Of a stretch of DNA of 64,000 bases, positions 1 through 11,476 are shown piece by piece. Positions within the stretch are counted from its first letter, which is position 1; every line of letters begins with the position of its first letter. Under the pieces are notes generated by a model that had not been told where the DNA came from, ran no database searches, and was given only the letters and a program-made list of their open reading frames with translations. The stretch lies in NCBI GenBank assembly GCA_963921795.1, contig OY997656.1, positions 57,738,827 to 57,802,826 on the forward strand, in the 5' to 3' direction. Position numbers and translations under genes: made by a program. Source of the stretch: Nannobrachium achirus. Taxonomy: Eukaryota; Chordata; Actinopteri; Myctophiformes; Myctophidae.

Positions 1-548
1 GGCCAATGTGAGAAGGGTGGCATCTGTTCCTTGGCCTAGTGGGAATGTGTGTGCAAAATCTCACACGCATAGCAGGCTACGTTCATGATTTGAGACATTT
101 TGTTCAAAAAGGAGCAATCCTGCAAACCTTGGAATTCAATGTTAGCCAATTAGATAGAATATGATATCGGACAAATCCGTCATGATTACATCACTGTAGA
201 GATACTGTGTGTACTGATTTGTGTGATTTTCTGATCAAATCTGAAGGAGTAATATCGAAGAATGTGTTTTCGGCCTTCTGGTGGCAGATGTGAAAAATGC
301 AGGGCACAGGTTTTTCCTTGGCCTCTGGGAAGTGTGCATACAACGTTTTACACTAATCGGGGGAGTTATAGGTAAAAGCACAAATTGACCTTTACACAAC
401 ATGTATGCAAAATACTATATGCAACAGACATAAACTGTGATACTATTCACCCAGTTTGATACTGTACATAGTAAGCCTTGCCAAGCCATGAAGACCATAT
501 GACTCGGCTGAGCCATGAGTCTCACAGGGCAGGAGCCTATCTCCTGTT
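1..548. other. Intergenic DNA, nothing recognised
   Basis: AT-rich sequence with no long reading frame, RNA gene or clear repeat that I can support. Confidence 0.5.
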
Positions 549-756
549 TATGTAGCATGAGGCAGCTTGATGTACAAATACACCCCCTGGATGTCGCAGG
601 GACTTACCCCCAATCCAACCCTTGATGCTGAGTGCCAAGCAGGAGGCACTGGGTCCCATTTTGTATAGTCTTTGGTATGACACGACCCGGGTTTGAACCC
701 CGATCTCCCAGTCTCAGGGCAGACACTGAAACCACTAGACCACTGAGCTGGTACAT
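549..756 (-). mobile_element. tRNA-derived SINE, copy 1
   Basis: On the minus strand this carries a tRNA-like head with an A-box-like CTCAGTGGTCTAGTGG and a B-box-like GGTTCAAACCC. The following body contains the words CTTGGCACTCAGCATCAAGG and GGTTGGATTGGGGG. The same body occurs on the plus strand at about 9870-10100, so this is a dispersed element and not a tRNA gene. SINE family assignment is not attempted. Confidence 0.75.
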
Positions 757-935
757 GATATCATTGCAATCCTTGGTCATCACAACATAGGTGTAGACAT
801 CACAGTTTGTATTATAATGCTTGGTTCAGGAGTTATGATGCAAACTACATTATTTAGTAATGGCGGATATTATTATTATTGGGAAGGCTCCATATCAGAC
901 ATTGTTCAAGGATCCAAACTGTAAAGTCTACCAAA

Positions 936-1045
936 TGTCATGATTTTAAGCTTATATCAACCCCAAGCGGGATTCGATCCAACGTCCTTCTGCATGAAAG
1001 GCACATGCCCTGACCACTACACTAGACAGCCACAGGATCTGTTAA
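936..1045 (-). mobile_element. tRNA-like SINE head or tRNA pseudogene
   Basis: Minus-strand reading gives TGGCTGTCTAGTGTAGTGGT (A-box-like) and GGATCGAATCCCGC (B-box-like) about 45 bases apart, with a CTTTCAT anticodon-loop-like stretch between them. A full cloverleaf does not close cleanly, so a SINE head or tRNA pseudogene is more likely than a functional tRNA gene. Confidence 0.5.
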
Positions 1046-3744
1046 CCATGTTTGTTTAAAAAAAAAAAAAAAATTGCACGCACACGCATGCACACACGCC
1101 ACACAGCGAGAGAGCTGCAAGGCCCTTTCCATGGGCAGTGTTTATTATTTTTCCTTTATCTTGAGTTTTGCCTTTTGTTCCTGAGTTCTATTTTTGTCAA
1201 AGTTTATTTTTGCTATTTTTGAATTTTGGGTTTCATTGTAGGCTACAAAATTGCATGGAGGAGGCTGGATAAATGAAAATCTTAAAACACCCCTCTTAAG
1301 CCATTCTTTAGAGCCTATGCCATCAGCCAACTTCACACACTGGTTTAAAAATATTAGAATGCCCAATAAGCAACTATAGTATTTTTAGAGACACAAATTG
1401 CTTATTATAAGCAGACATGGCAACCCAGCTACATTCAGAGCCCAGAGCGCCAACTACTGACACTTTAATGCAAGGACAACAGGAAACCAAATGATGTTTT
1501 TCAGGACAGCTTTTTCAGCCTCCGCCTCTTTCAGGATATGAACAGGATAACGGGGGCGGTGCCAGGAATAACATGAATATATAGAGATAAATACTGAATA
1601 AAAGTACAAAGGTATTGGCATCAACTTGAAATTTTTTGAAAATAGCAGATCTACAAGCTCACAATGCAATGCAACGCATGAGCATTTACTGGAGTAGCCT
1701 AGAAGTAAGAGTATACAAGTGAAGTATAAAATACCTCAAAATTATACTAAGGATAGTATTTGAGTAAATGTACTCAGTTACCTTTACACCACTGGCATTG
1801 TAGACCCAGATGCTTGTGAAACATGATAAAGAAATAGTCATGCAATACTATGAATTTTTGTTTATTTACACAAAGATTTGCAATTGCAAATTATAGCAGC
1901 ATTATTTTCTGTAAGTGGCTAGCAGAGTCAGACTAAACTAAACTTAAATTGTTTTTATTGAAAAAAGTTGAAATTTTCATTTGTCAACAGATCTGAGCTT
2001 CGTGTATCTATTCGGCATCTAGAGTGAATATTTTAACGCAAATAGGCCCATTTACTTTCGGGATCCCTGGAACAAAATATTTTGAGATGGGGTCTGCAGC
2101 TAAATACCTTTTTTTTCTCTTCCATAACTCACTTCAGTGCAGGTCCAACTAACTACCTTGTCTGTCCCTGTGGCCTCCTTTAAATAGAAGTGGACTGTAC
2201 CACAGGACAAAGCCCCAATTAGCAACAATACTTAAATACTTCCAAAATAACCCATTGCCTAAAATTAACCTATACACTAAAAATGCATTATTATTAAATT
2301 GTTTTTATTGGTTTTTCAATTTCACAGCTAAACACATACATGTCACAAAAAAGATGCGTTACTATTAAACAAATATAATTTGGATGGAAACTCATTAACA
2401 ATTTTAACAAACAAATTACTCTGAAACCCTTGAAACCCCTTCTCAGCACTTGGCATGTTCCTATTACTCGAGGAACAGCCCACAGCAGTCCAGGAGAGAC
2501 CCAGGATAAGTGGCCACACCCATTATAACCACCACCCCAATCATTCAATAAACTGGCAGGCATAAACATTAAAATGCATTGGCTTGTAGTTTGGTCCACT
2601 AGCAATTTATACTTTCCCTCTACAAAGCATATGCTACACCCGTTGTTGCAGAAGAAGGTGTTGGTTGGAGGAATTACATTGATGACAACATTAAATAAAA
2701 CTCAAGAGACCAAACTGTATTGCGAGAGATTATATTGAAAAAGGAAAAGGAAAATAAAGCATGAATGCATAGTTGATATTCACATTTGATTCCCAAATAT
2801 CAGTCCGGTCAAAGTTCTTGGTAGTCAAGTCAATCAGAGTGTTCAATGTTCATAAGGCAAAGTGGAGATTGGGATTGAGAGAACTGGGGGGAATGTTTGT
2901 GTATGAGTTGCTGCCGCTGAGTTTCCTACCCATGACCATAGGTGAAACAGGACTGGGATCATACAGGGATTGTACAGGGCTGGCTTGCCATCATTCAGTT
3001 CAGTTCCTAGCCAAAAAACCTGGACTGGATACAGAGAAAAAGGCAAAATGAATATAAAATAAAATGAATACAAAATAACAAATTCAGTTAATCTGCCGAT
3101 CTACCAGCTTAAAAAAATATTCTGCTAATCTGCTGATCTACTTTAAACTCAAAATACATCAATTCAATAATCAATTTAGCAGCTTACATACAAGCATTAC
3201 ATTCAAAAATAAATATTTTTTACATTTAAATCCCAAAGAAACATTACATTACAGAGCACATGGTCACTCACCAAGTCACAATGTTCCTCATTCACACAGC
3301 CAGTGTAGCGAGTGGATCAGGTAGGTATGGTATCTAAAAGTCAAATGATTGCATGGGTAAGTATAAATAATTAATGAATTAAACTGTCAAAAATTGGAAT
3401 AGTTGTTGAAATAAATAAAGAGTACATACCTGCTGCCTGTAACACCTCCAGTGTTGTGCACCACACTGAGCAAGTTACTGCAGAAAAGACTGGCTTTATA
3501 CTGGGTGTGGTTTGATTGCCAATTGCTGGGCAGCTGTTTCTATTCTGCATTAGAGGTGGGATTTATGGCTCTTTGAAGTGAGACAGTACCATCGATCTGG
3601 CTCACTAAAAAGAGCCGTTCAAAAGACTGGCTCATTTGGCTCCTTGTATATTTATATATTTTTAGGAAGAATTTGTTTAAACATGAATCCACAAGGTGGC
3701 ACCACATTCCTCTGCTGACAGTTGAGATCACAATTTAGTAGTAG
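1046..3744. other. Intergenic DNA, mostly unclassified
   Basis: There is a run of A at 1058-1073 followed by CA-rich sequence. The rest is AT-rich with only short unsupported reading frames. One element fragment is listed separately at 1637-1793. Confidence 0.5.
1637..1793. mobile_element. Truncated CAGTGGTGTAAAG-type hAT-like element with half hairpin
   Basis: It begins with one arm of the recurring palindrome (AATAGCAGATCTACAAGCTC at 1641-1660). It ends in a terminal motif, AGTTACCTTTACACCACTGG, that is the reverse complement of the ends of the elements at 14672 and 29776. The second palindrome arm and the other terminus are missing. Confidence 0.55.
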
Positions 3745-4430
3745 TAGTTCATCATGAAAATTTTACTTTGCATGTATGTTTTAGAGGCAGAAGAATAATT
3801 TGCATAATACTTGCAATATTCATTGAATTATTAAAAAAGCATGTTTCAATTTTAAAAAAATCCGATCTGACAGATCTTTAGATATTGGTCCAAAGTTCAT
3901 GTAAAAAAAGTTCCGTGCACGTGACGCGAAAGTTCCGGAATAAAAGCGTGTTTAAGTGTTTTACGAACTGCTCAAAATGGCAGAAAATCTAAGGACGGAG
4001 CTTACTTAACAAAGACACGGATGGCTTCCGCTTGAGTCAAGGCACGCGTGTAACCAAGTTGCATGTCTTTAAACGAAACGAGGCATGACTTAAGCCCCTT
4101 TAAAGTTTGAGTTTTCAAACGCTTCGTATAGCGCCCCCCCTTTGGCCAATTAGAGTAAGATTGCTTTCAGTGATATTTGGACTAACCCTCTACATATTTG
4201 CCAAATGCCATGAACGTGTCACTTTGCAAGTATGATTTAGAGGCAGAAGAATAATTTGCATAAAACTGCAATATAGAGTGAATTATTAAAAAATAATGTT
4301 TCGCTTTAAAAGAAATCCGGCCGCTGTGCGATGACCGCATTGGTCCAAAGTTCATGTAAAAAAAGTTTCGCGCACGTTACGCGAAAATCCCAGGAGGAGA
4401 TAGATTTTTACTGTTTTTCATATAATTCAA
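3745..4430. repeat. Diverged direct duplication
   Basis: Two related blocks lie about 430 bp apart. Both contain TTTAGAGGCAGAAGAATAAT followed by TTTGCATAA, and both contain ATTGGTCCAAAGTTCATGTA, near 3781-3905 and 4208-4355. Each is followed by a GC-rich segment with GCACGT and then a TAGCGCC or CAGCGCC motif. This is probably an ancient dispersed repeat inserted or duplicated twice. Confidence 0.6.
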
Positions 4431-4689
4431 AATGGTGGGAGAAGTAAAGGTCAGAGGTCAAAAGTCAGAGCGTAAAAGTTGTTCGGCATGAGGAGACGCA
4501 TAAGTGTATACAGGTTTCATTGCTGTACCTCAAACACAGAATGAGCTATATCTGTTCAAAGTTTGCACTTTCGAAGGCTTCCTACAGCGCCACCCTTTGG
4601 CCGATTGTTGCGAGCTTCGCGTTTTAGCCGTTTGGCATAGTCCTCTGCCATACTGCCGAGTTTCGTAAAAAGCGACTGCACAGTCTAGC

Positions 4690-4945
4690 CGCTAGAGCAA
4701 AAGTGGCGGAAGAATAATAATAGTGCTGAAGTCCAATATCAATAAGTGGCCTTCGGGCACTTCGTGCCTTGGCCACTAATAATAGTGATGAAGTCCAATA
4801 ACAATGAGTGGCCAAGGCATTGCCACTTCGTGGCCTTGGCCACTAATAATAATAATAGTGATGAAGTCCAATAACAATGAGTGGCCAAGGCATTGCCACT
4901 TCGTGGCCTTGGCCACTAATAATAATAATAATAATAATAAAAACC
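4690..4945. repeat. Tandem hairpin repeat of about 76 bp plus AAT microsatellite
   Basis: Three successive units contain GTGGCCAAGGC and its inverse GGCCTTGGCCAC, separated by AATAATAATAGTGATGAAG. Each unit can fold into a short hairpin. Runs of AAT lie between the units and at the end (about 4909-4940). Confidence 0.7.
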
Positions 4946-5788
4946 CACCTACCCGTTGTGGTACATAGCTGATAGTCACCCTGATAAATTAAATGCCCTT
5001 TTTACATTTATTTTGCTCTGTGTCTTGCATAGTTTACATTTAAGATCTACAGACCAGTCGTTCCCAGAAGTTTTAATTTCAAATTCGAAGAGGATTTCCT
5101 CCTCCATTGGTGTATGAATGTGTGTGTGAATGGGTGAATGTATAATGAGCAATCTATGTAAAGTTTACCATTTACCACTTATGTTTAAAACAGTGACTCA
5201 TAAACCTTTTCAATTACATGGTCGCTCAGTTTGATCAGGCTTCATTCCATAAAACTTTTGGACCCAAATCTACCCTGTAAAATCCTATGTTCATTTAATA
5301 CTGAGAGTACAAATGGAACCAAAAGGACCTGTTTTGTATACTCTCAGAGCCGTATATCTTGCATGGTGCCTTGTCCCTTATGCCTACATGTATTAGCCTT
5401 TTTTTAATAATTTTGGAAAAAAAGTTTCAAATTGTGAACATTGTGAGCTTGTAGATCGTCAATTTTATCTATTATGAAGGCTTTTCAATATAATGAAACA
5501 TTCCTAATAACATTAGGCATTAAGGGATACAGTGCTGGCTGTGCAAGATAGCACCCTCAGAGTTACAGACCCATAAGGGTCCATTTGGTTCCTCCTCACC
5601 ATCAATACATTAATTGGGGATGCACCTGGAACCCCCTCAAGGACCCCATGGTCCTTAAGTAGGAGGTCTTGTAACTTAACTTAAGATCTAGAGGCGTGGC
5701 CAATGCTATTTGGCTGTTTTGAATGGCTACACAGCTTTTGCCACGCGTCCACTTCTTATGTTAAGTCATAAGACGAGACAGCTGGTAC
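4946..5788. other. Intergenic DNA with repeat fragments
   Basis: No gene was seen. An imperfect inverted-repeat fragment around 5290-5600 contains GGAACCAAAAGGACC and GGTCCATTTGGTTCC, a motif that reappears as strong palindromes near 48640-48735 and 56115-56165. A single arm of the AGATCTACAAGC-type palindrome lies at 5440-5462. Confidence 0.45.
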
Positions 5789-6368
5789 CAGGGACGTGCT
5801 GGGCCTCTGATTCAGCCCGGGAAAAAGAGTTGTAGAGGCCCTCATTGCGCGCTATAGAGAGAGATCTCTCTCTATAGCGCTGCTGCTGCTACTCAAAGAT
5901 TTGCCATTTCAGATCATGATAAGTGACAAGCCAGTGGGCCAATTACAGGAGTTATATTTCGTCGTTGTCGGGTGGAAACCTTGTATGTCCAAAACCGTTT
6001 GTTTTGTATTTGTATCATTTAAAAAATGATTTAAACTAGTGAAAACAGCAGATCTACAAGCACACAAAGCCTCTCACCGCGAGGCGTTGTGTGCTTGTAG
6101 ATCTGCTGTTTTCACTACTTTTGTGCGACGGCCTTGTATGATGAAGCAGGGCTTTGCTTTGCGAAAAAAATTACAAATTTGAAACTTGGAGATACGAGGT
6201 TTCTGCCCGACAGTGACGATTTACTTTGTTGGCCGCCCAGCCCCCAAAATGGAACGAAGTCCGACATTTTATTTAAAAGAAATTCTCTAATGGCCGGCCT
6301 GGACCGGCCGGGAATGAACCGGCCGTTCGGGAGTTGTCCCGCTTTTCCCAATGGCCAGCACGTCCCTG
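5789..6368. mobile_element. Non-autonomous hAT-like element with 8-bp TSD and central hairpin
   Basis: Terminal inverted repeats are CAGGGACGTGCTGGGCC and GGCCAGCACGTCCCTG. An exact 8-bp target-site duplication GCTGGTAC flanks the element (5781-5788 and 6369-6376). An 8-bp TSD with CAG...CTG ends is typical of hAT transposons. No transposase reading frame is present. The interior holds a perfect 32-bp palindrome (5849-5880) and the recurring AGATCTACAAGC palindrome (6036-6118). Confidence 0.85.
6036..6118. repeat. AGATCTACAAGC palindrome (hairpin) inside hAT-like element
   Basis: The arms run from ACTAGTGAAAACAGCAGATC to its near-exact reverse complement, around a short GC-rich loop. It is a representative of the recurring hairpin family treated in the findings. 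Confidence 0.9.
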
Positions 6369-6579
6369 GCTGGTACTTAAGACAATCAAAACAGGGCCCT
6401 CACCCTCATTAAGAAATCATTCTGGGAGAGAGAGAGAGAGCTGTAAATGTCTTTAATCTAAACACTAGAGAGTCCCAAGAATTGTGACCATGTGTGTACG
6501 CAGGGAATAAAGTCTTCCACGCACGTTTCACCCCAGTCCACTACAGAGCTGTGGGCGCAGTTTCTCTCTAACGTTCCAC

Positions 6580-8478
6580 TTCTGTCCTTTCTCGTCCTTT
6601 CTGTAAAGAGATCGATGTTTAACGTCACTCTGTCCTTTCTGTTAGGCAGATAATGTGTTTAATGTCACTCTGTCCTTTCTGTTAGGCAGATAATGTGATT
6701 AACGTCCCTCTGTCCTTTCTGTTAGGCAGATAATGTGTTTAACGTCACTCTGTCCTTTCTGTTAGGCAGATAATGTGATTAACGTCACTCTGTCCTTTCT
6801 GTTAGGCAGATAATGTGTTTAACGTCCCTCTGTCCTTTCTGTTAGGCAGATAATGTGTTTAATGTCACTCTGTCCTTTCTGTTAGGCAGATAATGTGATT
6901 AACGTCCCTCTGTCCTTTCTGTTAGGCAGATAATGTGTTTAACGTCACTCTGTCCTTTCTGTTAGGCAGATAATGTGATTAACGTCACTCTGTCCTTTCT
7001 GTTAGGCAGATAATGTGTTTAACGTCACTCTGTCCTTTCTGTTAGGCAGATAATGTGATTAACGTCACTCTGTCCTTTCTGTTAGGCAGATAATGTGTTT
7101 AACGTCACTCTGTCCTTTCTGTTAGGCAGATAATGTGTTTAACGTCACTCTGTCCTTTCTGTTAGGCAGATAATGTGTTTAACGTCACTCTGTCCTTTCT
7201 GTTAGGCAGATAATGTGTTTAACGTCCCTCTGTCCTTTCTGTTAGGCAGATAATGTGTTTAACGTCCCTCTGTCCTTTCTGTTAGGCAGATAATGTGATT
7301 AACGTCACTCTGTCCTTTCTGTTAGGCAGATAATGTGTTTAACGTCACTCTGTCCTTTCTGTTAGGCAGATAATGTGTTTAACGTCACTCTGTCCTTTCT
7401 GTTAGGCAGATAATGTGTTTAACGTCCCTCTGTCCTTTCTGTTAGGCAGATAATGTGTTTAACGTCCCTCTGTCCTTTCTGTTAGGCAGATAATGTGTTT
7501 AACGTCACTCTGTCCTTTCTGTTAGGCAGATAATGTGTTTAACGTCACTCTGTCCTTTCTGTTAGGCAGATAATGTGTTTAACGTCACTCTGTCCTTTCT
7601 GTTAGGCAGATAATGTGTTTAACGTCACTCTGTCCTTTCTGTTAGGCAGATAATGTGTTTAACGTCCCTCTGTCCTTTCTGTTAGGCAGATAATGTGTTT
7701 AACGTCCCTCTGTCCTTTCTGTTAGGCAGATAATGTGTTTAACGTCCCTCTGTCCTTTCTGTTAGGCAGATAATGTGTTTAACGTCCCTCTGTCCTTTCT
7801 GTTAGGCAGATAATGTGTTTAACGTCCCTCTGTCCTTTCTGTTAGGCAGATAATGTGTTTAACGTCCCTCTGTCCTTTCTGTTAGGCAGATAATGTGTTT
7901 AACGTCCCTCTGTCCTTTCTGTTAGGCAGATAATGTGTTTAACGTCCCTCTGTCCTTTCTGTTAGGCAGATAATGTGTTTAACGTCCCTCTGTCCTTTCT
8001 GTTAGGCAGATAATGTGTTTAACGTCACTCTGTCCTTTCTGTTAGGCAGATAATGTGTTTAACGTCCCTCTGTCCTTTCTGTTAGGCAGATAATGTGTTT
8101 AACGTCCCTCTGTCCTTTCTGTTAGGCAGATAATGTGTTTAACGTCCCTCTGTCCTTTCTGTTAGGCAGATAATGTGTTTAACGTCCCTCTGTCCTTTCT
8201 GTTAGGCAGATAATGTGTTTAACGTCCCTCTGTCCTTTCTGTTAGGCAGATAATGTGTTTAACGTCCCTCTGTCCTTTCTGTTAGGCAGATAATGTGTTT
8301 AACGTCCCTCTGTCCTTTCTGTTAGGCAGATAATGTGTTTAACGTCCCTCTGTCCTTTCTGTTAGGCAGATAATGTGTTTAACGTCACTCTGTCCTTTCT
8401 GTTAGGCAGATAATGTGTTTAACGTCCCTCTGTCCTTTCTGTTAGGCAGATAATGTGTTTAACGTCCCTCTGTCCTCT
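6580..8478. repeat. 40-bp minisatellite, about 46 units, starting at the LRRN4CL stop codon
   Basis: The unit is GTTAGGCAGATAATGTGTTT followed by AACGTCCCTCTGTCCTTTCT. The gene-proximal unit overlaps the end of the minus-strand LRRN4CL coding sequence: its AACGTCCCTCTGTCCT is the complement of the last codons and the TAA stop. Two variant positions (C/A in CCCTC or CACTC, T/A in GTGTTT or GTGATT) are mixed at the far end and nearly fixed near the gene. The array would lie in the 3' UTR or just downstream. Confidence 0.95.
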
Positions 8479-9232
8479 CAGGGTGGTCCAGGCTGACCCT
8501 GGCCTCTGCTTTCCTCCTGCGGAGGCGGAGCCTCCAGAGCAGCAGGGCGAGGCACAGCAGCAGCAGGAATCCCAGCGCTCCGCCGATGAGCCCCGCCGTG
8601 AGCTGCGAGGCGCCGCCGCCGTCCGGAGGCCGGTACATGGTGCACGACTCGGCCGCGTCCGCGCCGCTGCTGCCCGCGTCGTTCACCGCCAACACGCACA
8701 CCCGCGACACGTGCTCCACGCGCCCCAGCGCGCCGCTCCTCCGCTCCTTCCCGAACGCGACGCGCTCCTCCCCGCCCACCGTCACCACGTAGCCGCTGAC
8801 CGAGGAGTACGGCGCGCACCACCGCACCGTCACCTCCTCCTCTTCCTCGGAGCCGCCCTCGCCGGACCGGAGCGTCTTCAGGACGGGAGGGTCGGGGGGG
8901 GCGTTGTGGGCGGAGACCCCGGGGCAGAGGCAGCCGCTGGCGGCCGCCAGCTGCTCGCAGGGCGTCTGGTTCTCGCGGCAGACGTCGTAGTCGCAGAGCG
9001 CGGCCGCGCCCGTGGGAGCGACGCGGCGCGTGGCCGTCGGCGCGGGCGGCGTGGACTCGTCGTAGTCCCTGTCGTAGTCCTCCGTGGAGTCCAGGAAGCC
9101 GCGCGGTCGCAGGGGTCGTGCGGTGGCGGCGGTCCCCGCCGGCGCAGCCGAGGACCAGCAGCATCCGAGGAGGCTGCAGAGCGCTAGGATCACCAGCAGG
9201 GGGAGAGGAGAGTCACTGCCGGATGCCATCAT
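8459..9232 (-). CDS. lrrn4cl: LRRN4 C-terminal-like protein (single-pass membrane protein with FN3 domain)
   Basis: This is a 257-residue reading frame in one exon. Residues 1 to about 29 form a signal peptide (hydrophobic PLLVILALCSLLGCC). An acidic Asp/Tyr-rich stretch follows (about 51-60), then a compact Cys cluster (Cys80, 85, 92, 101, 103) with a possible N-glycosylation site NQT at 89-91. A fibronectin type III domain spans about 114-203, including VTVRWCAP and VLAVNDAG. A transmembrane helix lies at about 212-234, followed by a short Arg/Lys-rich cytoplasmic tail. This order and length match vertebrate LRRN4CL, a type I membrane protein of poorly known function. The start is the first of two adjacent ATG codons, placed 11 bases after a good splice acceptor, so the coding region is probably preceded by a non-coding exon. 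The GC content is far above the surroundings. The last codons and the TAA stop form the first unit of the downstream 40-bp minisatellite. Family assignment is by domain layout and remembered resemblance, not by alignment. Confidence 0.85.
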   Translation of the reverse strand: MMASGSDSPLPLLVILALCSLLGCCWSSAAPAGTAATARPLRPRGFLDSTEDYDRDYDESTPPAPTATRRVAPTGAAALCDYDVCRENQTPCEQLAAASGCLCPGVSAHNAPPDPPVLKTLRSGEGGSEEEEEVTVRWCAPYSSVSGYVVTVGGEERVAFGKERRSGALGRVEHVSRVCVLAVNDAGSSGADAAESCTMYRPPDGGGASQLTAGLIGGALGFLLLLCLALLLWRLRLRRRKAEARVSLDHPERTEGR

Positions 9233-9242
9233 TATGCTGGAA

Positions 9243-9263
9243 TCTGCAGATCAGAGAGAGACG
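9243..9263 (-). promoter_or_regulatory. Likely 3' splice site of a 5'-UTR intron of lrrn4cl
   Basis: Read on the minus strand, a CT-rich tract CGTCTCTCTCTGATCTGCAG ends in AG 11 bases before the first ATG. This is what a coding exon preceded by a non-coding first exon would show. The upstream exon was not identified. Confidence 0.55.
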
Positions 9264-9289
9264 TTCACATGTGACTCAACTCAGTTAAA

Positions 9290-9790
9290 ATATAATTATT
9301 GGGGGGTCCCCAGTTAAAATATAATTATTTGGGGGGTCGCGGCCTGAAGGGGTCCGCTCATTGTTCCGCCGGTCGGTTGTTCCGAGTAGGAACTCACCAG
9401 CGTCGGCAGGTTAGTTACAGGTTAGCTAATCACCCGCGTCACAGTTACTGAGTGAGGTTAGGGTTAGGGTTAGGGTTAGGTTTAGGCATAGTTTTACTGA
9501 GGTTAGGGTTAGGGTTAGGTTTAGGCATAGTTTTACTGAGGTTAGGGTTAGGGTTAGGGTTAGGCATAGTTTTACTGAGGTTAGGGTTAGGGTTAGGTTT
9601 AGGCATAGTTTTACTGAGGTTAGGGTTAGGGTTAGGGTTAGGCATAGTTTTACTGAGGTTAGGGTTAGGGTTAGGTTTAGGCATAGTTTTACTGAGGTTA
9701 GGGTTAAGGTTAGGTTTAGTTGGTCGGCATACTGGCCCGTCGGCATATTGACGCGGACCCGGCCTGAAAAGGTTGAGAAGCACTGATGTA
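9290..9790. mobile_element. hAT-like element remnant carrying a telomere-like 39-bp array
   Basis: Fragments of a CAGTGGTTCTCAACC-type element are visible: GGGGTCCCCAGTTAAAATAT near 9304, and GGCCTGAAAAGGTTGAGAAG near the right end. They enclose about seven units of 39-45 bp, each GAGGTTAGGGTTAGGGTTAG followed by GTTTAGGCATAGTTTTACT, at about 9452-9720. Long open frames across the array are an effect of the repeat. Confidence 0.65.
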
Positions 9791-9869
9791 TACGTATGTT
9801 GAGACCAAAACGCTGAATGCTCCGGCTAACAGAATGCACAGAGGATCCAGCTTATAACCACTGAAGTCC

Positions 9870-10100
9870 ACAAGTAGCTCAGTGGCCTTGTGGTTAGAGT
9901 GTCCGTCCTGAGACTGGGAGGTCGGGGTTCAATCTCCGGTGCAGTCATACCAGAGACTATAAGAATGGTACCCTGTGGCAGTGCCTCGCTTGGCTGCTTG
10001 GCACTCAGCATCAAGGGTTGGATTGGCCCATAACTAAGTCTATGTGTCATAGAAGTATCATATCCAGGGTGGGCATTTGAAGCTGCCTCACACTTATAGG
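9870..10100 (+). mobile_element. tRNA-derived SINE, copy 2
   Basis: The head has GTAGCTCAGTGGCCTTGTGG (A-box-like) and GGGGTTCAATCTCC (B-box-like). The body CTTGGCACTCAGCATCAAGG and GGGTTGGATTGG is shared with the inverted copy at 549-756. The shared region extends to AAGCTGCCTCA. Confidence 0.8.
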
Positions 10101-10348
10101 AAATGATGTCTCACACTAAGGAAACAGCTTATAGGAAACAGCTGTCACATGCTAAGGAAACAGGAGTTGACCTCCTGACCTCTGGGCTGACCTCTGGGCT
10201 GACCTCATGACCCGGGAACCACTGTCTCCCAGGGTGCTTACTGCCATGTTGAAGAGAGATGGTGTCGTGTGGTGAAAATAGAAAAGTATAACATTAAAAA
10301 AGTTGATCTGCTATTTTCACTATTTGTACAACATTATTGTTTATACTT

Positions 10349-10700
10349 TGCCCGGGTAGCTCAGTCGGTAGAGCTCTCGCCTTTGTACCGCAAGGTCATG
10401 GGTTCGATTCCGGGCACCGCCAACTCAGCGTATGAGTAGCCTGGCTTGGCAAGTCGTGCGGCAAGTACTGGGAGCTGATGGTAGGTGTGGCGCTCCACCT
10501 CAGCAGTCCATCTCCCAGGGGTCTAGCGCATTGTAACGGGGACAGACTCCATCTCCCAGGGGTCTAGCGCATTGTAACGGGGACAGACTCCATCTCCCAG
10601 GGGTCTAGCGCATTGTAACGGGGACAGACTCCATCTCCCAGGGGTTTAGCGCATTGTAACGGGGACAGACTCCCGCGTGTTACCGGCTGATACCGACAAT
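10349..10700 (+). mobile_element. tRNA-like SINE head followed by a 41-bp tandem repeat
   Basis: A convincing A box (TAGCTCAGTCGGTAGAGC) and B box (GGGTTCGATTCC) lie in a 72-base tRNA-like segment. The T-stem and anticodon stem do not pair fully, so it is not called a tRNA gene. Downstream are four units of CCATCTCCCAGGGGTCTAGC plus GCATTGTAACGGGGACAGACT (about 10508-10670). Confidence 0.65.
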
Positions 10701-11476
10701 AAGCCACTCCCGACCTACTTGTTGTTGTTTATACTGTTTGTTAGTCTACTTTACACTGTAGTGGAGACAATTTTTCCTGGGGTGTGCTTATGGGTACAGA
10801 CCCTCTTCTAGACAGCTGAAGGACCCCTGCTGTTCATGTAAGCTGAATTAGGAGTGATTTTCTTTTGGAGCATGAACCTTTTTCAATTCAGGGACCCCCA
10901 CGTTGATATGCATCAACCATATTGGTCTGGGACCCCACTCTACTCTATAAAACAAACGGTGCCAATAACCATTTGATCCAGACCACAGTAAGTCCTGTAC
11001 TTAGTAGTATTTACTTGTTGCTGTAGAACCTTGTGAGTTTCACTCCACTACTTTTCAAAGAATAAAAGACTGAATACTGAATAAACCACAGAATGAGGTC
11101 CTTTTAAAGAACAGTGACAATAGCGAACGTGTTTTGTGTTTACTGACATCATGGAAATGATGACATCATACTGACATCATACTGACATCATACTGACATC
11201 ATACTGACACATCATACTGACATCATGGAAATGCATCTCTTAGTAAAAACAGAAAATACATTGTCAGGTTGGGATACCAATGTCATCCAATCAGGAGAGA
11301 GCTCCCACAAGCGATAATACAAAAACTATAAGAGGACATGCAGTATTGCCACTGGAACACGGTCCAACTGAATCTGATGAAGGCTGGAGAGACTCCTGGC
11401 TGTTACTGAACACACACTGCTTATTATCATAAGATAGCTCTAGCTTTTTAACCCCAAACTAATTCATCACTGTGAC
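10701..11476. other. Intergenic DNA; short ACTGACATCAT tandem run
   Basis: No gene was seen. A small tandem run of ACTGACATCAT units lies at about 11150-11225. Confidence 0.5.

Noticed and set aside
6580-8478. Regular array resembling CRISPR spacing
   Set aside because: Units are direct copies without distinct spacers, and the genome is eukaryotic.
8453-9187. Long plus-strand open frame opposite lrrn4cl
   Set aside because: It is GC-rich shadow coding with Arg/Ala bias; the minus strand has the signal peptide, FN3 and transmembrane order.
9452-9720. True telomere or chromosome end
   Set aside because: The TTAGGG-like units are interrupted by TTTAGGCATAGTTTTACTGA and lie inside a transposon remnant between unique sequences.
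9426-9839. Open frames of LTLTLTS or LGLGLG type
   Set aside because: Translation of TTAGGG-like repeats; no start context or conserved flanks.
10349-10425. tRNA gene
   Set aside because: A and B boxes are good but the T-stem and anticodon stem mismatch; it is followed by a SINE-like body.
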